DNA of 64,000 nt from Pseudomonas frederiksbergensis (GCF_003732665.1 NZ_MOBP01000022.1:124001-188000); one strand, 5' to 3'; shown: positions 1-8,946, numbered from the stretch's first letter. Numbers and translations: made by a program. Notes: a model not told the origin generated them from the letters alone.

Positions 1-2337
1 GGTGTTCAGGGCGGCGGCACGGTAGTCGTCCGTTGAGGCCAAGGGTTCAAGCTGATCTGCTTTTGCGTGGTAGTCGCGATAGCCCTGGCGCGCCAATTGC
101 TGATGTTGTGACGCTGATTCGCTGCTTTCTTCCTTGGGTTCGATCTCGAAGCGATGACCGTTCACCAGTTCCACCGCGTAGGCCTGGGTGCCGGGCACGT
201 GGTCAAACTTGATCACGCCGTCTTCGCCGGTCAGGCCTTCCTGAACCACAGCGCCATCGGCGAACAGCGTATAGGGCTCATCTTCGTAGCCAGGATGACC
301 GGGCACTGCACTAATGGTTGCGCTGAGTTTATGAATGACTTCCGGTGCCGGTTGTGACTCGCCACGTTCCGGCACTTCTCCCGCCTTGTCAGAGGCGGCG
401 GGCAGGGGGATCAGCGGCAAGAACGCGGCATTTCCGGTGCCGACACCTGATGCACCTCCGGCATTCAGTTTGATCACCGGCCCGACCACGGTGATGCCGC
501 CCGCATCCAGCTTGATGAAACTCCCGCCGGCCTTCACCGTGAGCTCCATACCCGCTTCGATGACCATCTTCTGCCCGGCCTTGAGATGGATTTCATTCCC
601 GGCCCTCATCAATTGAGCGGTCCCCAGTTTGATGTGCTGGTTTTGGCCAATGACCAAGTGATCGTCGGCTTTGACTTCAACTTTTCGATCCGCAATCGTC
701 GTGCGATGTTCTTCAGCCTTCAGTTCGGTGTAAGTGTTCTTCTCCACCGTATCGTGGCGTTCATTGCCGACGCGAATCTTCTGGTCGTGCTCAATGTTTT
801 CATCCCAATCCCGCTGGGCGTGGATGAATATCTGTTCCGCGCCTTTCTTGTCTTCAATCCGCAGTTCATTGAACCCGCCGCCCCCCGGTGAGCTGAGGGT
901 TTTGAACACGGTGCGGGTTTTGTTGGCCGGCAGTTCGTAGGGAACCTGGTTTTCCTTGTGGTACAGGCAACCGGTTACCAGCGGCTGATCGGGGTCGCCT
1001 TCGAGGAAGGTGACGAGGACTTCCATGCCGATGCGTGGGATGGCGATGGCGCCGTAGCGGTCTCCGGCCCAGCTGCTGGAGACGCGCATCCAGCAGCTGG
1101 TTTTGTCGTCGGCCAGGCCTTCGCGGTCCCAGTGGAATTGGACTTTGATGCGGCCGTATTGGTCGCAGTGGATTTCTTCGCCTTTGGGGCCGGTGACCAT
1201 GGCGGTCTGGCTGCCGAGGACGCGGGGTTTTGGGTGTTCCAGGGCCGGGCGGTAGAACACGGCCCATGGCGTGGCCAGGAAGCGGTTGCGGTAGCCCTGG
1301 TGGAAGTCGTCTTTTTTGTCGGTGGTGTCGCTGGGCACCGATTCTTCCAGCACTTGCGGCTGTTTGACTTCGTGGAAGATTTCGGTCAGCAGCCAGAGGT
1401 CGTTCCATTCGGTGCGTGGGTGGTCGGACATTTCGAGGAAATGGCCACTCACCAAACGCGTCTGGTCGCCCCAGCCTTCGGCTTGCTGGTAGTCGGCGCG
1501 GTGGCGTTCCAGAGCGCGTTGGCTGAGGAATTTGCCACGGGCGCGGTCGATGAAACGGCCGGGGTAGTCGTAGTCTTCCAGATCCGGCTCGGTGCTTTCA
1601 CCGTCGGGTTTGTAGGCGGATTCCAGTTGAAGGCGGGGCTTTTCGAAGTCGTAGTCGCGACGGGTGACGCGGCCGGTGCGGGTTTCCAGGCGCAGTTTGA
1701 AGCCCTTGATCACTGGTTCGTCCGCGACCATGCCGCTGCCCTGCACATATGCGGTCGGTTGGCCGAGTTTCGGGAATACCGTTTGGTCGTCGCCGAACAC
1801 CAGCAGGTGAGCCTTTTCGCTGTGCTGGAAGTGGTAGTGAATGCCTTCTTCTTCGCACAGGCGCTGGACGAAGTGCAGGTCGGTTTCGTCGTATTGCACG
1901 CAGTAGTCGCGGTCCGGGCAGGTTTCGCTGAGCTGGAAGCTGTAGGCGTTGCCCTTGATGCCGTGCTCGTCGAGGATCAGCGCGATGATTTTCGGCGCCG
2001 ACATCTGTTGGTAAATGCGCTGGTTGGTGCGGTGGTGCAGGTATTGCAGTTGCGGCACCAGGGAGATTTTGTAGCGGGTCAGGCGTTTGCCGGCATCGCC
2101 CTGGGCCACGCGGTAGATCTGGCCGTGGATGCCGGAGCCTTGCGGGTCTAACGCCAGGAACGCCTGTTTGTGCAGGAGTTTTTCCAGGTCCAGATCCGGG
2201 TTTTCGCTGACCAGTTCAATGTCGAAGCGATACGGCTGGCTGATGCCTTCGGTGCCGGTGAACGACAGCACTTGCAGGTCATGCTCAAGACCTTCAATGG
2301 TCAGGCTGAAATGGGTCTCGTTGGCTGGGCTGAACAT
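1..2337 (-). CDS. vgrG: Type VI secretion tip protein VgrG (3' end outside window)
   Basis: Needle-tip spike of the type VI secretion system, which carries effectors into neighbouring cells. The reading frame stays open for 779 codons from the ATG at 2337, with AAGGAG seven bases upstream, to the left edge, so the C-terminus is missing. The order is typical: a gp27-like N-terminal half beginning MFSPANETHFSL, the gp5-like OB region (YGRIKVQFHWDREG, GMEVLVTFLEGDPDQP), then a repetitive beta-helix stalk rich in short Lys/Gly/Val strands. After the stalk comes an extension (roughly residues 660-779) with a small beta-sandwich-like stretch (PYTLFADG ... VELVNGHRFEIE) and a charged helical tail. 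Such extensions often bind a cargo effector or adaptor encoded next door, here to the left of the window. The family call is secure; the role of the extension is inference. Confidence 0.95.
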   Translation of the reverse strand, partial: MFSPANETHFSLTIEGLEHDLQVLSFTGTEGISQPYRFDIELVSENPDLDLEKLLHKQAFLALDPQGSGIHGQIYRVAQGDAGKRLTRYKISLVPQLQYLHHRTNQRIYQQMSAPKIIALILDEHGIKGNAYSFQLSETCPDRDYCVQYDETDLHFVQRLCEEEGIHYHFQHSEKAHLLVFGDDQTVFPKLGQPTAYVQGSGMVADEPVIKGFKLRLETRTGRVTRRDYDFEKPRLQLESAYKPDGESTEPDLEDYDYPGRFIDRARGKFLSQRALERHRADYQQAEGWGDQTRLVSGHFLEMSDHPRTEWNDLWLLTEIFHEVKQPQVLEESVPSDTTDKKDDFHQGYRNRFLATPWAVFYRPALEHPKPRVLGSQTAMVTGPKGEEIHCDQYGRIKVQFHWDREGLADDKTSCWMRVSSSWAGDRYGAIAIPRIGMEVLVTFLEGDPDQPLVTGCLYHKENQVPYELPANKTRTVFKTLSSPGGGGFNELRIEDKKGAEQIFIHAQRDWDENIEHDQKIRVGNERHDTVEKNTYTELKAEEHRTTIADRKVEVKADDHLVIGQNQHIKLGTAQLMRAGNEIHLKAGQKMVIEAGMELTVKAGGSFIKLDAGGITVVGPVIKLNAGGASGVGTGNAAFLPLIPLPAASDKAGEVPERGESQPAPEVIHKLSATISAVPGHPGYEDEPYTLFADGAVVQEGLTGEDGVIKFDHVPGTQAYAVELVNGHRFEIEPKEESSESASQHQQLARQGYRDYHAKADQLEPLASTDDYRAAALNT

Positions 2338-2600
2338 CTCTGGCTCCTTGAGGTGTCGCGGGTGCTCCATGAAATTGCTGATCCGCGCACTGCTCCGAGT
2401 GCGAAATCCAGAATTGCGCTGGATGATAAAGGCTTAAAGTTGCGCAAGAAGTTGCGCACATTGGCTTAAGGCCACGGCCTGACTGGGCAGATCAGTTGTG
2501 ATGCAAGATGTTTCTTGGCGAAGTGCTATCGATTTTTGCCTTGAAAACGTCGCGACGCTTAAAGTGACCGTCATTTTCCAGCGGATTGAAGGACAGGCTC

Positions 2601-3593
2601 ATGGCGCAGTTCTACGACGCACGGGGCAATATCTACGGTGTGATCACGCCCGAGGCGGTGCGTAACGCTGGCATTCGCATGCCGGCGACGGCCCAGGCGT
2701 CGGCATTGGTGCGGGATCTCTGGAGTCGCGCGGCGGTGGATGCGTTTTGCGAGTGGCCTCAGGGCAAGCGTGCAGCCGGTGCCAAGGAGCATCGCTGCGA
2801 TGGCCTGCTGATCGGCCCGTTTCAAGCGGCGCCTCCATTTGATCTGTTGATCGTCAACACCGACGGCACCCTGGCCGAGCGCAGTGGCAACGGGCTGACG
2901 ATTTTTTCCCAATCCCTTAGCGAGCAAGGGCTGATGCCGGTTGATGACGGTTGTTTACTCAGGGTTCATCACGACAAATCCGATGCTTTATCGCCCGTGG
3001 AAACATCGGTGAAACCGGCCAAGGCCGATGGCGTGCCAGGCTTTTGGCTGGACTTGGGCAAGCCGTCATTCGGACCGCAAGCGGTCGGCGCACAAGGCAC
3101 TGAAAGAGTGATGTTGAACGGCCGTAACGTCAGCCATGTGCCACCGTTGTCGGCGCTCAATCCCGCCTGGGCGCGCAGCCAGTTTGTACGAATCGGTAAT
3201 CCCCATTGCGTGACCTTGGTCGCTGAAGCCGAAGCACTACCGAGCAACGCGCAAATGCGTGAACCGGCATTGGCCGAAGGGCTGACGCGCATCGCCTACG
3301 CCACACCGACTGGCGCCGGACAGCCTTTTGCGGCGGGGGTGAACCTGCAATGGGCGAGGCTTGAGTCTGAAGGCCGAATCGTGGCTCGGGTGTTTGAGCG
3401 AGGGGAAGGGCCAACCGCCTCGTCGGGCACCAGCGCCAGCGCGGTGGCTTGCGCGGCATGGCGGGTGGGTTGGGTGAAGGCTGGTGAAGTGAGCGTGATC
3501 ATGCCCGGCGGGACGGCGCCGATTCTGCTGGAAGAGCAGGGTGGGGAGTTGAGTCGGGTGAGGTTGTTCGGCATGGCGCGGTTGATGGGGTGA
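2601..3593 (+). CDS. Diaminopimelate-epimerase-like protein with Ser/Ser active site
   Basis: A 330-residue member of the DapF/proline-racemase fold superfamily. Family marks are visible: FYDARGN at the N-terminus, VNTDGTLAERSGNG around residue 95, GNPHCV near 199, and ERGEGPTASSGTSASA near 267-282. In true DapF the two catalytic residues are cysteines in CGNG and ACGTG; here both are serine (S95 and S275). It is also about 50 residues longer than usual DapF. It is therefore unlikely to be the lysine-pathway epimerase; isomerase, dehydratase or non-catalytic roles are all possible. The ATG at 2601 is chosen because GAAGGA lies seven bases upstream; an in-frame TTG at 2586 has no such site. 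It stands alone, with its own 260 bp upstream gap, and a REPIN follows. Confidence 0.8.
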   Translation: MAQFYDARGNIYGVITPEAVRNAGIRMPATAQASALVRDLWSRAAVDAFCEWPQGKRAAGAKEHRCDGLLIGPFQAAPPFDLLIVNTDGTLAERSGNGLTIFSQSLSEQGLMPVDDGCLLRVHHDKSDALSPVETSVKPAKADGVPGFWLDLGKPSFGPQAVGAQGTERVMLNGRNVSHVPPLSALNPAWARSQFVRIGNPHCVTLVAEAEALPSNAQMREPALAEGLTRIAYATPTGAGQPFAAGVNLQWARLESEGRIVARVFERGEGPTASSGTSASAVACAAWRVGWVKAGEVSVIMPGGTAPILLEEQGGELSRVRLFGMARLMG

Positions 3594-3605
3594 ATTCAAG
3601 ATCGT

Positions 3606-3672
3606 CTTCGCGAGCAAGCCCGCTCCCACAGGTACAACGTGATCCCTGTAGGAGCGAGGCTTGCCCGCGAAG
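3606..3672. repeat. REP pair (short inverted doublet)
   Basis: Two opposite REP sequences lie back to back. One runs TTCGCGAGCAAGCCCGCTCC (3606 on); the other is of the slightly different GTAGGAGCGAGGCTTGCCCG type (3645-3672). They are separated by only about 12 bases and lie between convergent genes. Confidence 0.85.
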
Positions 3673-3695
3673 AGGCCCGCCCAGTCAGCGAAAAT

Positions 3696-4940
3696 TCAAA
3701 CCTGTTGCGCCCACTCCACCACCGGCATCTGCCGCTTCATCAACACCTCGCCCCCGCGAATCGAATACAACGGCAAGCCCTGGCTGCGAATCACTTCGTA
3801 ATCACTGTCCGCCGACAGAATCAGCAAGTTCGCCGGCCGCCCGCGCTCCAGTCCATAACGATCCCCCAAAGCCATCGCTTTGGCGCTGTTGTCAGTCACC
3901 AAATCCAGCGCACTTTGCAGGTTGCGGTATCCGAGCATATGGCAAATATGCAGGCCGGCTTCGAGGACGCGCAGGATGTTGCCGTTGCCCAGGGGATACC
4001 ACGGGTCGACGATCGAATCCTGGCCGAAACACACGTTCATCCCCGCTTCGAGCAATTCGTTGACCCGGGTCACGCCACGGCGTTTCGGGAAGTTGTCAAA
4101 GCGACCTTGCAGGTGGATGCTTTCGGTCGGGCAGGACACGAAACTGATCCCCGAATGCCCGAGCAAACGGAACAATTTGGCACAGTACGCGTTGTCGTAG
4201 GAGCCCATGGCCGTGGTGTGGCTGGCGGTGACGCGCGAGCCCATGTCGCGGCTGCGGGCTTCTTCGGCCAGTACTTCGAGGAAGCGTGAATGCGGGTCGT
4301 CGGTTTCGTCGCAATGCACGTCCACCAGGCAACCGGTGCGTTCGGCCAGGTCCATCAGGAACTTCACCGAGCTGACGCCCTGGTCCCGGGTGTACTCGAA
4401 ATGCGGAATACCACCGACCACATCGGCGCCCATGCGAATCGCTTCTTCCATCAGCTCGCGACCGTTGCGGTAGGACTCGATGCCTTCCTGGGGGAATGCG
4501 ACGATTTGCAGGTCGATCAAGTGGCGGCTTTCCTCGCGCACTTCGAGCATCGCCTTGAGCGCGGTCAGGGTCGGGTCGGTGACATCGACGTGGGTGCGCA
4601 CATGCTGGATGCCGTGGGCGGCCAGGGTCTGGATGGTTTTCTTGGCCCGGGTCTTGGTGTCTTCGAGGGTGATGGTGGCTTTGCGTTCGCCCCAGCACTC
4701 GATGCCTTCGAACAGCGTGCCGCTCATGTTCCAGCGCGGTTCGCCGGCGGTGAGAGTGGCGTCGAGGTGAATGTGCGGCTCGACGAAGGGTGGCACCACC
4801 AGGTTGCCGCCGGCGTCCAGGTCGTCGGGGCCCAGGGTCGGGGCTTCGGTCTGCCGGGCAATGCTGCCGATCAGGCCGTTTTCCAGGTGCAACTCATGCA
4901 GGCCTTCTTGGTTGCGCAGGCGGGCGTTGATGATGTGCAT
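3696..4940 (-). CDS. codA: Cytosine deaminase
   Basis: Hydrolyses cytosine to uracil and ammonia in the cytoplasm, feeding pyrimidine salvage. The 414-residue protein is a metal-dependent amidohydrolase: the metal-binding HIHLD motif near residue 60, HCDETDD in the middle, SHTTAMGSYD, and QDSIVDPWYPLGNGN toward the C-terminus match the CodA family in order and spacing, and the length is normal. The ATG at 4940 is preferred over upstream in-frame codons because AAGGAT sits about eight bases before it. It begins 13 bp after the stop of the permease gene on the same strand, so the two form a codB-codA operon. Confidence 0.93.
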   Translation of the reverse strand: MHIINARLRNQEGLHELHLENGLIGSIARQTEAPTLGPDDLDAGGNLVVPPFVEPHIHLDATLTAGEPRWNMSGTLFEGIECWGERKATITLEDTKTRAKKTIQTLAAHGIQHVRTHVDVTDPTLTALKAMLEVREESRHLIDLQIVAFPQEGIESYRNGRELMEEAIRMGADVVGGIPHFEYTRDQGVSSVKFLMDLAERTGCLVDVHCDETDDPHSRFLEVLAEEARSRDMGSRVTASHTTAMGSYDNAYCAKLFRLLGHSGISFVSCPTESIHLQGRFDNFPKRRGVTRVNELLEAGMNVCFGQDSIVDPWYPLGNGNILRVLEAGLHICHMLGYRNLQSALDLVTDNSAKAMALGDRYGLERGRPANLLILSADSDYEVIRSQGLPLYSIRGGEVLMKRQMPVVEWAQQV

Positions 4941-4953
4941 CAGGCGAATCCTT

Positions 4954-6225
4954 TTAGAGATCTTGTAGTGGTGCATCGGCAGTGCGGACACCCAGCACGC
5001 CGGTCAATATCACATACGTTAGCGCGGCTGCGGCAATGCCTACCAGCGGCGCGAGCCATGGCGAGCTGAACGCGGCCACCGTGCCGACCGCGTATGCACT
5101 CAGGCCGGACCAGTTGAAGGCCGGCAGGCGAGCGTCGGCCAGACGAGGATATTGACCGCGATATCGGAAGAAAAAGTCCGCCATGATCACACCGCCAATC
5201 GGAGGAATGACCGTGCCGAGCAAAATCAGGTAGGGCACCAGCATGTCGTACATGCCCAGCAGCGCCAAAAACGTGCCGATCACGGCGCCGGCCAGGGTCA
5301 CGGTCTTGCGTCGGCCGGTGCGCAGCAGGTTGCACCCGGCGACGGCAAAGTTGTAGATGGTGTTGTCCTGGGTGCTCCAGATATTGAGCAGCAACATCGC
5401 CATCGCCGCCATGGCGAAGCCTTGCAACAGCAGCACTTCGACCACGTCCGGTTGCTGATAGACGATCGCCCCGTAGGCGCCGATCAGCACCATCAAGCCA
5501 TTGCCGATGAAGAAACCGATCAGGCTCGCCAGCACCGCGACCCGCGCCGAGCGCGAGAACCGCGTCCAGTTGGTGGCCTGGGTCGCGCCACTGACGAAAG
5601 TGCCGAACACCAAGGTTATGGCCGTCGACCAATCCAGCGTCTCGGTCGGCACCACGGCCAGCAAACCGTCGAGCCCGCCGACCTTTACCGTCGCGACCCA
5701 CATCGACAGCATCAGCAGCAACATCATCGCCGGCACCGCGATGTACGACAGAATTTCCAACCCGCGATAACCGACATACGCCGTGGCGCAAAACACCATC
5801 CCGAACAACACCATCAGCCCGAGCACCGTGCCTTCGTCCAGCTCGAAATACTTGCCCAGCACCACCGCAGCCGTCGCCGTGCCCCAGGCGTACCAGCCGA
5901 TCTGGGTGAAGCCGAGGATCAAGTCACTGAGCTTGCTGCCCACTTCGCCGAAACAGAAACGCCCCATCAACACCGAGTTGAGGCCGCTCTTGAACGCGAT
6001 ATAGCCCAGCCCGGCGGCGTAGATGCCCAGCAGCAGATTGCCGACGATGATCACCGCCATCATCTCGCCAAAACTGAACGCCACCCCGAGCTTGCCGCCG
6101 GCAAACATGGTCGCGGTGAAGAAGGTGAAACCTAGCAGCACCATGGCGGTGGAAGCCAGGCCTTTGCGGGCATGCATCGGGACTTCGCTGAGGGGGTAAT
6201 CGTTACCGGGGTCGTTCTGCGTCAT
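4954..6225 (-). CDS. codB: Cytosine permease
   Basis: Inner-membrane carrier of the NCS1 (purine-cytosine permease) family that brings cytosine into the cell for the deaminase encoded next. The 423-residue protein has a short hydrophilic N-terminus (MTQNDPGNDYPLSEVP) and about 12 hydrophobic segments. Family stretches such as GKLGVAFSFGEMM and ATNWTRFSRSARVA are present. The ATG at 6225 follows an AAGGAA site. It is the first gene of the codBA operon. Confidence 0.93.
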   Translation of the reverse strand: MTQNDPGNDYPLSEVPMHARKGLASTAMVLLGFTFFTATMFAGGKLGVAFSFGEMMAVIIVGNLLLGIYAAGLGYIAFKSGLNSVLMGRFCFGEVGSKLSDLILGFTQIGWYAWGTATAAVVLGKYFELDEGTVLGLMVLFGMVFCATAYVGYRGLEILSYIAVPAMMLLLMLSMWVATVKVGGLDGLLAVVPTETLDWSTAITLVFGTFVSGATQATNWTRFSRSARVAVLASLIGFFIGNGLMVLIGAYGAIVYQQPDVVEVLLLQGFAMAAMAMLLLNIWSTQDNTIYNFAVAGCNLLRTGRRKTVTLAGAVIGTFLALLGMYDMLVPYLILLGTVIPPIGGVIMADFFFRYRGQYPRLADARLPAFNWSGLSAYAVGTVAAFSSPWLAPLVGIAAAALTYVILTGVLGVRTADAPLQDL

Positions 6226-6358
6226 GGTGCGTTCCTTGCTGGGTGAGAGACGCGGAGGAGGTTGCAGTGGTCGTGCCAGGTGTGGGGTGGTGGGGTTATT
6301 TATAGACGAGGCAGGGGAGTTGGGCGCGAAAGCGGTGCAACTGACGGGGCACAAGACC

Positions 6359-6452
6359 CATGTGGGAGCGGGCTTGCTCGCGAAGGGGCCGTGTCAGCCA
6401 ACATCCATATTGACTGACCCACCGCTTTCGCGAGCTAGCCCGCTCCCACAGG
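6359..6452. repeat. REPIN
   Basis: An inverted pair of REP cores (TGTGGGAGCGGGCTTGCTCG at 6361 and its complement ending near 6452), about 40 bases apart. It fills the gap between the hydrolase gene and codB. Confidence 0.9.
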
Positions 6453-6465
6453 TGATCGGGTTTCT

Positions 6466-7296
6466 TCAGGGGGATGAGTGCTGCGGTAGAAACCGTAGCA
6501 ACGCCGCGACGATAGCCTCGGGCGCATCTTCTTGCACTAGATGCCCGGCATTGGGAATGGCATGGAATTGGGACCCGGGGATCAAGCCATGTAACGCTCG
6601 CCCGCGCTCGATGGGAATCCACTGATCATCCTCGCCCCACAAAATTTGCACCGGGCAGCGAATCGTCGGGTACAGGCCTTCGGCTTCTTGGGTATAGCGT
6701 TCGTCCATCTGCGCAATCTGCCGGTAGAACGCTGCTTGCCCCGGTTCCCCCAGCCATGGCTGCACATAGGGCGCTAATTCAGGGTCGGGGATTTCGCGCT
6801 TGATTGCGCCACGGATGTAGGTCGGCACAATCGCTCGCTGGATGTAATCGGGCAGTCCGCTGAATGCCGCTTCATGCTGGCGCACATGCTGCACGAACGG
6901 CGAGCCCCAGGGCGTGAGTGCCACTGGGTCGATCAGGGTCAGGCTGCGGTAGTTTTTGCCGTTGAGCAGGTGGGCGCGCAGGGCGGTGGCGCCGCCGAAG
7001 TCGTGGGCTACTACGTCCGGGCTGTCCAGGCCCCAGTGCTCCAGCAGTTGCGTCAGCAGTTCGTTTTGTACGCCGAGGGACACGTCACTGTCGGGTTGCG
7101 CGGATTGCCCGTACCCCAGCAAATCAAAGTAATGCACCCGATGGGTGGTGATGAAATGCGGGGCGATCCGGTGCCACACGTAGGAGGAGAAGGGCGTGCC
7201 ATGCACAAACACCAGCGGCGGACCGTCGCCCCGCACGGCGTAACGAACGGAATGCCCGTTGAAGCGGTAGGTTTGAGGCAGAGGCCAGTCAGTCAT
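6466..7296 (-). CDS. Alpha/beta hydrolase with Asp nucleophile (haloalkane dehalogenase / epoxide hydrolase type)
   Basis: A 276-residue alpha/beta-hydrolase. The oxyanion motif VHGTPFSS lies near residue 31, the nucleophile elbow reads VVAHDFGG with Asp99 in the nucleophile position, the acid is probably in WGEDDQWIP, and the catalytic His is in PNAGHLVQED. An Asp nucleophile points to the haloalkane-dehalogenase/epoxide-hydrolase branch rather than esterases; the substrate cannot be told. The ATG at 7296 has an AAGAGGA site. The frame stays open upstream through the adjacent REPIN array, which would give a false 513-residue protein. Confidence 0.85.
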   Translation of the reverse strand: MTDWPLPQTYRFNGHSVRYAVRGDGPPLVFVHGTPFSSYVWHRIAPHFITTHRVHYFDLLGYGQSAQPDSDVSLGVQNELLTQLLEHWGLDSPDVVAHDFGGATALRAHLLNGKNYRSLTLIDPVALTPWGSPFVQHVRQHEAAFSGLPDYIQRAIVPTYIRGAIKREIPDPELAPYVQPWLGEPGQAAFYRQIAQMDERYTQEAEGLYPTIRCPVQILWGEDDQWIPIERGRALHGLIPGSQFHAIPNAGHLVQEDAPEAIVAALLRFLPQHSSP

Positions 7297-7375
7297 GGGG
7301 GTGTCCTCTTGGCGGGAAGCGCCAAAGAGCATAGGCAAAAGATAACGGATACAGCAACTGACGAAACACATGCCC

Positions 7376-8012
7376 CCCTGTGGGAGCGGGCTTGCTCGCG
7401 AAGGGGCCGTGTCAGCCACCATCAATATTGACTGAACCACCGCTTTCGCGAGCAAGCCCGCTCCCACAGGGGATTGGCGCCGTGCGCTGATTCTGTGGCC
7501 ACTGAAGGACAATTGTGGGAGCGGGCTTGCTCGCGAAGGGGTCGTGTCAGCCACCATCAATATTGACTGCTCCACCGCTTTCGCGAGCAAGCCCGCTCCC
7601 ACAGGGGATTGGCGCCGTGCGCTGATTCTGTGGCCACTGAAGGACAATTGTGGGAGCGGGCTTGCTCGCGAAGAGGCCGTGTCAGCCACCATCAATATTG
7701 ACTGCTCCACCGCTTTCGCGAGCAAGCCCGCTCCCACAGGGGATTTGTGTCGAATACGGATTCTGCGGCCACTGAAGGACAATTGTGGGAGCGGGCTTGC
7801 TCGCGAAGGGGCCGTGTCAGCCACCATCAATATTGACTGCTCTACCGCTTTCGCGAGCAAGCTCGCTCCCACAGGGGATTTGTGTCGAATACGGATTCTG
7901 CGGCCACTGAAGAACAATTGTGGGAGCGGGCTTGCTCGCGAAGGGGCCGTGTCAGCCACCATCAATATTGACTGATCCACCGCTTTCGCGAGCAAGCTCG
8001 CTCCCACAGGGT
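7376..8012. repeat. Tandem REPIN array, five units, 135 bp period
   Basis: Five REPINs in direct tandem. The motif TGGGAGCGGGCTTGCTCGCG recurs at 7381, 7516, 7651, 7786 and 7921, exactly 135 bases apart. Each unit is an inverted REP pair enclosing TGTCAGCCACCATCAATATT, followed by a conserved linker of about 40 bases that includes a GGCCACTGAAG core. Units differ by a few substitutions, so they are not an assembly copy error. The array occupies the whole gap between the hydrolase and GNAT genes. Confidence 0.95.
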
Positions 8013-8025
8013 TTTCAGGTGTTTT

Positions 8026-8478
8026 TTAGCTCAGTGCTTTGCGCATGTGCACGCGCCGCAAACCGTTCTCTTCCACCCGGTGGGTTTCCACATATCCCCG
8101 GCGCAGGTACAGCGCGATGTTTTCGCTCATGGCTTCGTTGGTGTAGAGCCGGATCGACGGGTAACCCGCGTCGAGCGCATGGCGTTCGGCGAAGTCGAGC
8201 AACTGGCGGCCATAACCCTGGCCCTTGACCGCCGGGTTGACGGCGATGTTGTCCAGCAGCAAGTACTCTTCGGTGTCGATCAGCACCACGAAACCGCTGA
8301 GGGTCTTTTCATGCGCGAGGACATGCACGCGCCGGGCCAGCACCTGGCTGGCGTAGTCATCCAGCATCGGCGCGGGTTTGCGGCCGATGCGTTCGATGTA
8401 AGGCGAATAGGCCGCCTCGACGATGGCCTCGATCTGCGCGATGTCCTCAAGCGTAGCGGGGCGGATAAGCAGCGACAT
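8026..8478 (-). CDS. GNAT-family N-acetyltransferase
   Basis: A 150-residue protein of the GNAT fold, which transfers acetyl from acetyl-CoA to an amine. It starts SLLIRPATLEDIAQI, typical of the family's first strand and helix. The acetyl-CoA loop reads AVNPAVKGQGYGRQLL (Q/R-x-x-G-x-G/A type), followed by SIRLYTNEAMSENIALYLRRGYVE, the usual C-terminal region. The substrate is unknown. An AAGGAA site lies about eight bases before the ATG. Confidence 0.9.
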   Translation of the reverse strand: MSLLIRPATLEDIAQIEAIVEAAYSPYIERIGRKPAPMLDDYASQVLARRVHVLAHEKTLSGFVVLIDTEEYLLLDNIAVNPAVKGQGYGRQLLDFAERHALDAGYPSIRLYTNEAMSENIALYLRRGYVETHRVEENGLRRVHMRKALS

Positions 8479-8546
8479 GAGACGGGTTCCTTTGGGCCAA
8501 GGATGGGGCCTGACTGTACTCGGCGTCAGCCTGAAACGACAGGCAT

Positions 8547-8591
8547 AAAAAAACCACCGTCGCCGATGGTTCTTCTCGATCAGGTGGTTTT
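8547..8591 (-). terminator. Rho-independent terminator of queD
   Basis: Read on the minus strand, AAAACCACC pairs with GGTGGTTTT and is followed by a T-run. A smaller hairpin (ACCATCGGCGACGGT) lies inside the loop. The first arm overlaps the queD stop codon by a couple of bases. Confidence 0.75.
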
Positions 8592-8946
8592 ACTCACCGT
8601 GATAGATGCAGCCGCTGGTGCAGGTTTCGTGGATACGAATGGCGCTGAGTTCCGGCAGCAGTGGCTTCAACTCGGTCCAGATCCACTTGGCCAGCACTTC
8701 GCTGGTCGGGTTTTCCAGGCCAGGAATGTCGTTCAGGTAGTTGTGATCGAGGCGCTCGTAGAGCGGCTTGAAGATCGCCTTGATTTCCGAGAAGTCGCGG
8801 ATCCAGCCGGTGTGCGGATCGAGGTCGCCGCTCAGGTGAATCGCCACTTTGAACGAGTGACCGTGCAGGCGACCGCACTTGTGGCCTTCCGGTACGTGGG
8901 GCAGGCGGTGGGCGGATTCGAACGTAAATTCTTTGAAGATTTCCAC
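8590..8946 (-). CDS. queD: 6-carboxy-5,6,7,8-tetrahydropterin synthase (QueD / PTPS family)
   Basis: Converts dihydroneopterin triphosphate to 6-carboxytetrahydropterin, the first committed step toward preQ0 and queuosine in tRNA. The 118-residue protein has the family layout: FTFESAHRLPHV with zinc ligand H13, then KCGRLHGHSF with the catalytic Cys24 and zinc ligands H28 and H30, and the glutamate-containing IRIHETCTSGCIY at the end. Start is GTG at 8946; there is no strong ribosome site, but the N-terminus matches the family. No other queuosine gene is adjacent. Confidence 0.92.
   Translation of the reverse strand: MEIFKEFTFESAHRLPHVPEGHKCGRLHGHSFKVAIHLSGDLDPHTGWIRDFSEIKAIFKPLYERLDHNYLNDIPGLENPTSEVLAKWIWTELKPLLPELSAIRIHETCTSGCIYHGE

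Noticed and set aside
154..2469. Plus-strand open frames opposite VgrG
   Set aside because: VgrG on the minus strand is unmistakable and open across the region; the plus frames have no family features.
7376..8012. Possible CRISPR array or protein-coding repeats
   Set aside because: Units are 135 bp with internal inverted REPs, not short repeats with unique spacers; the open frames follow from a period divisible by three.
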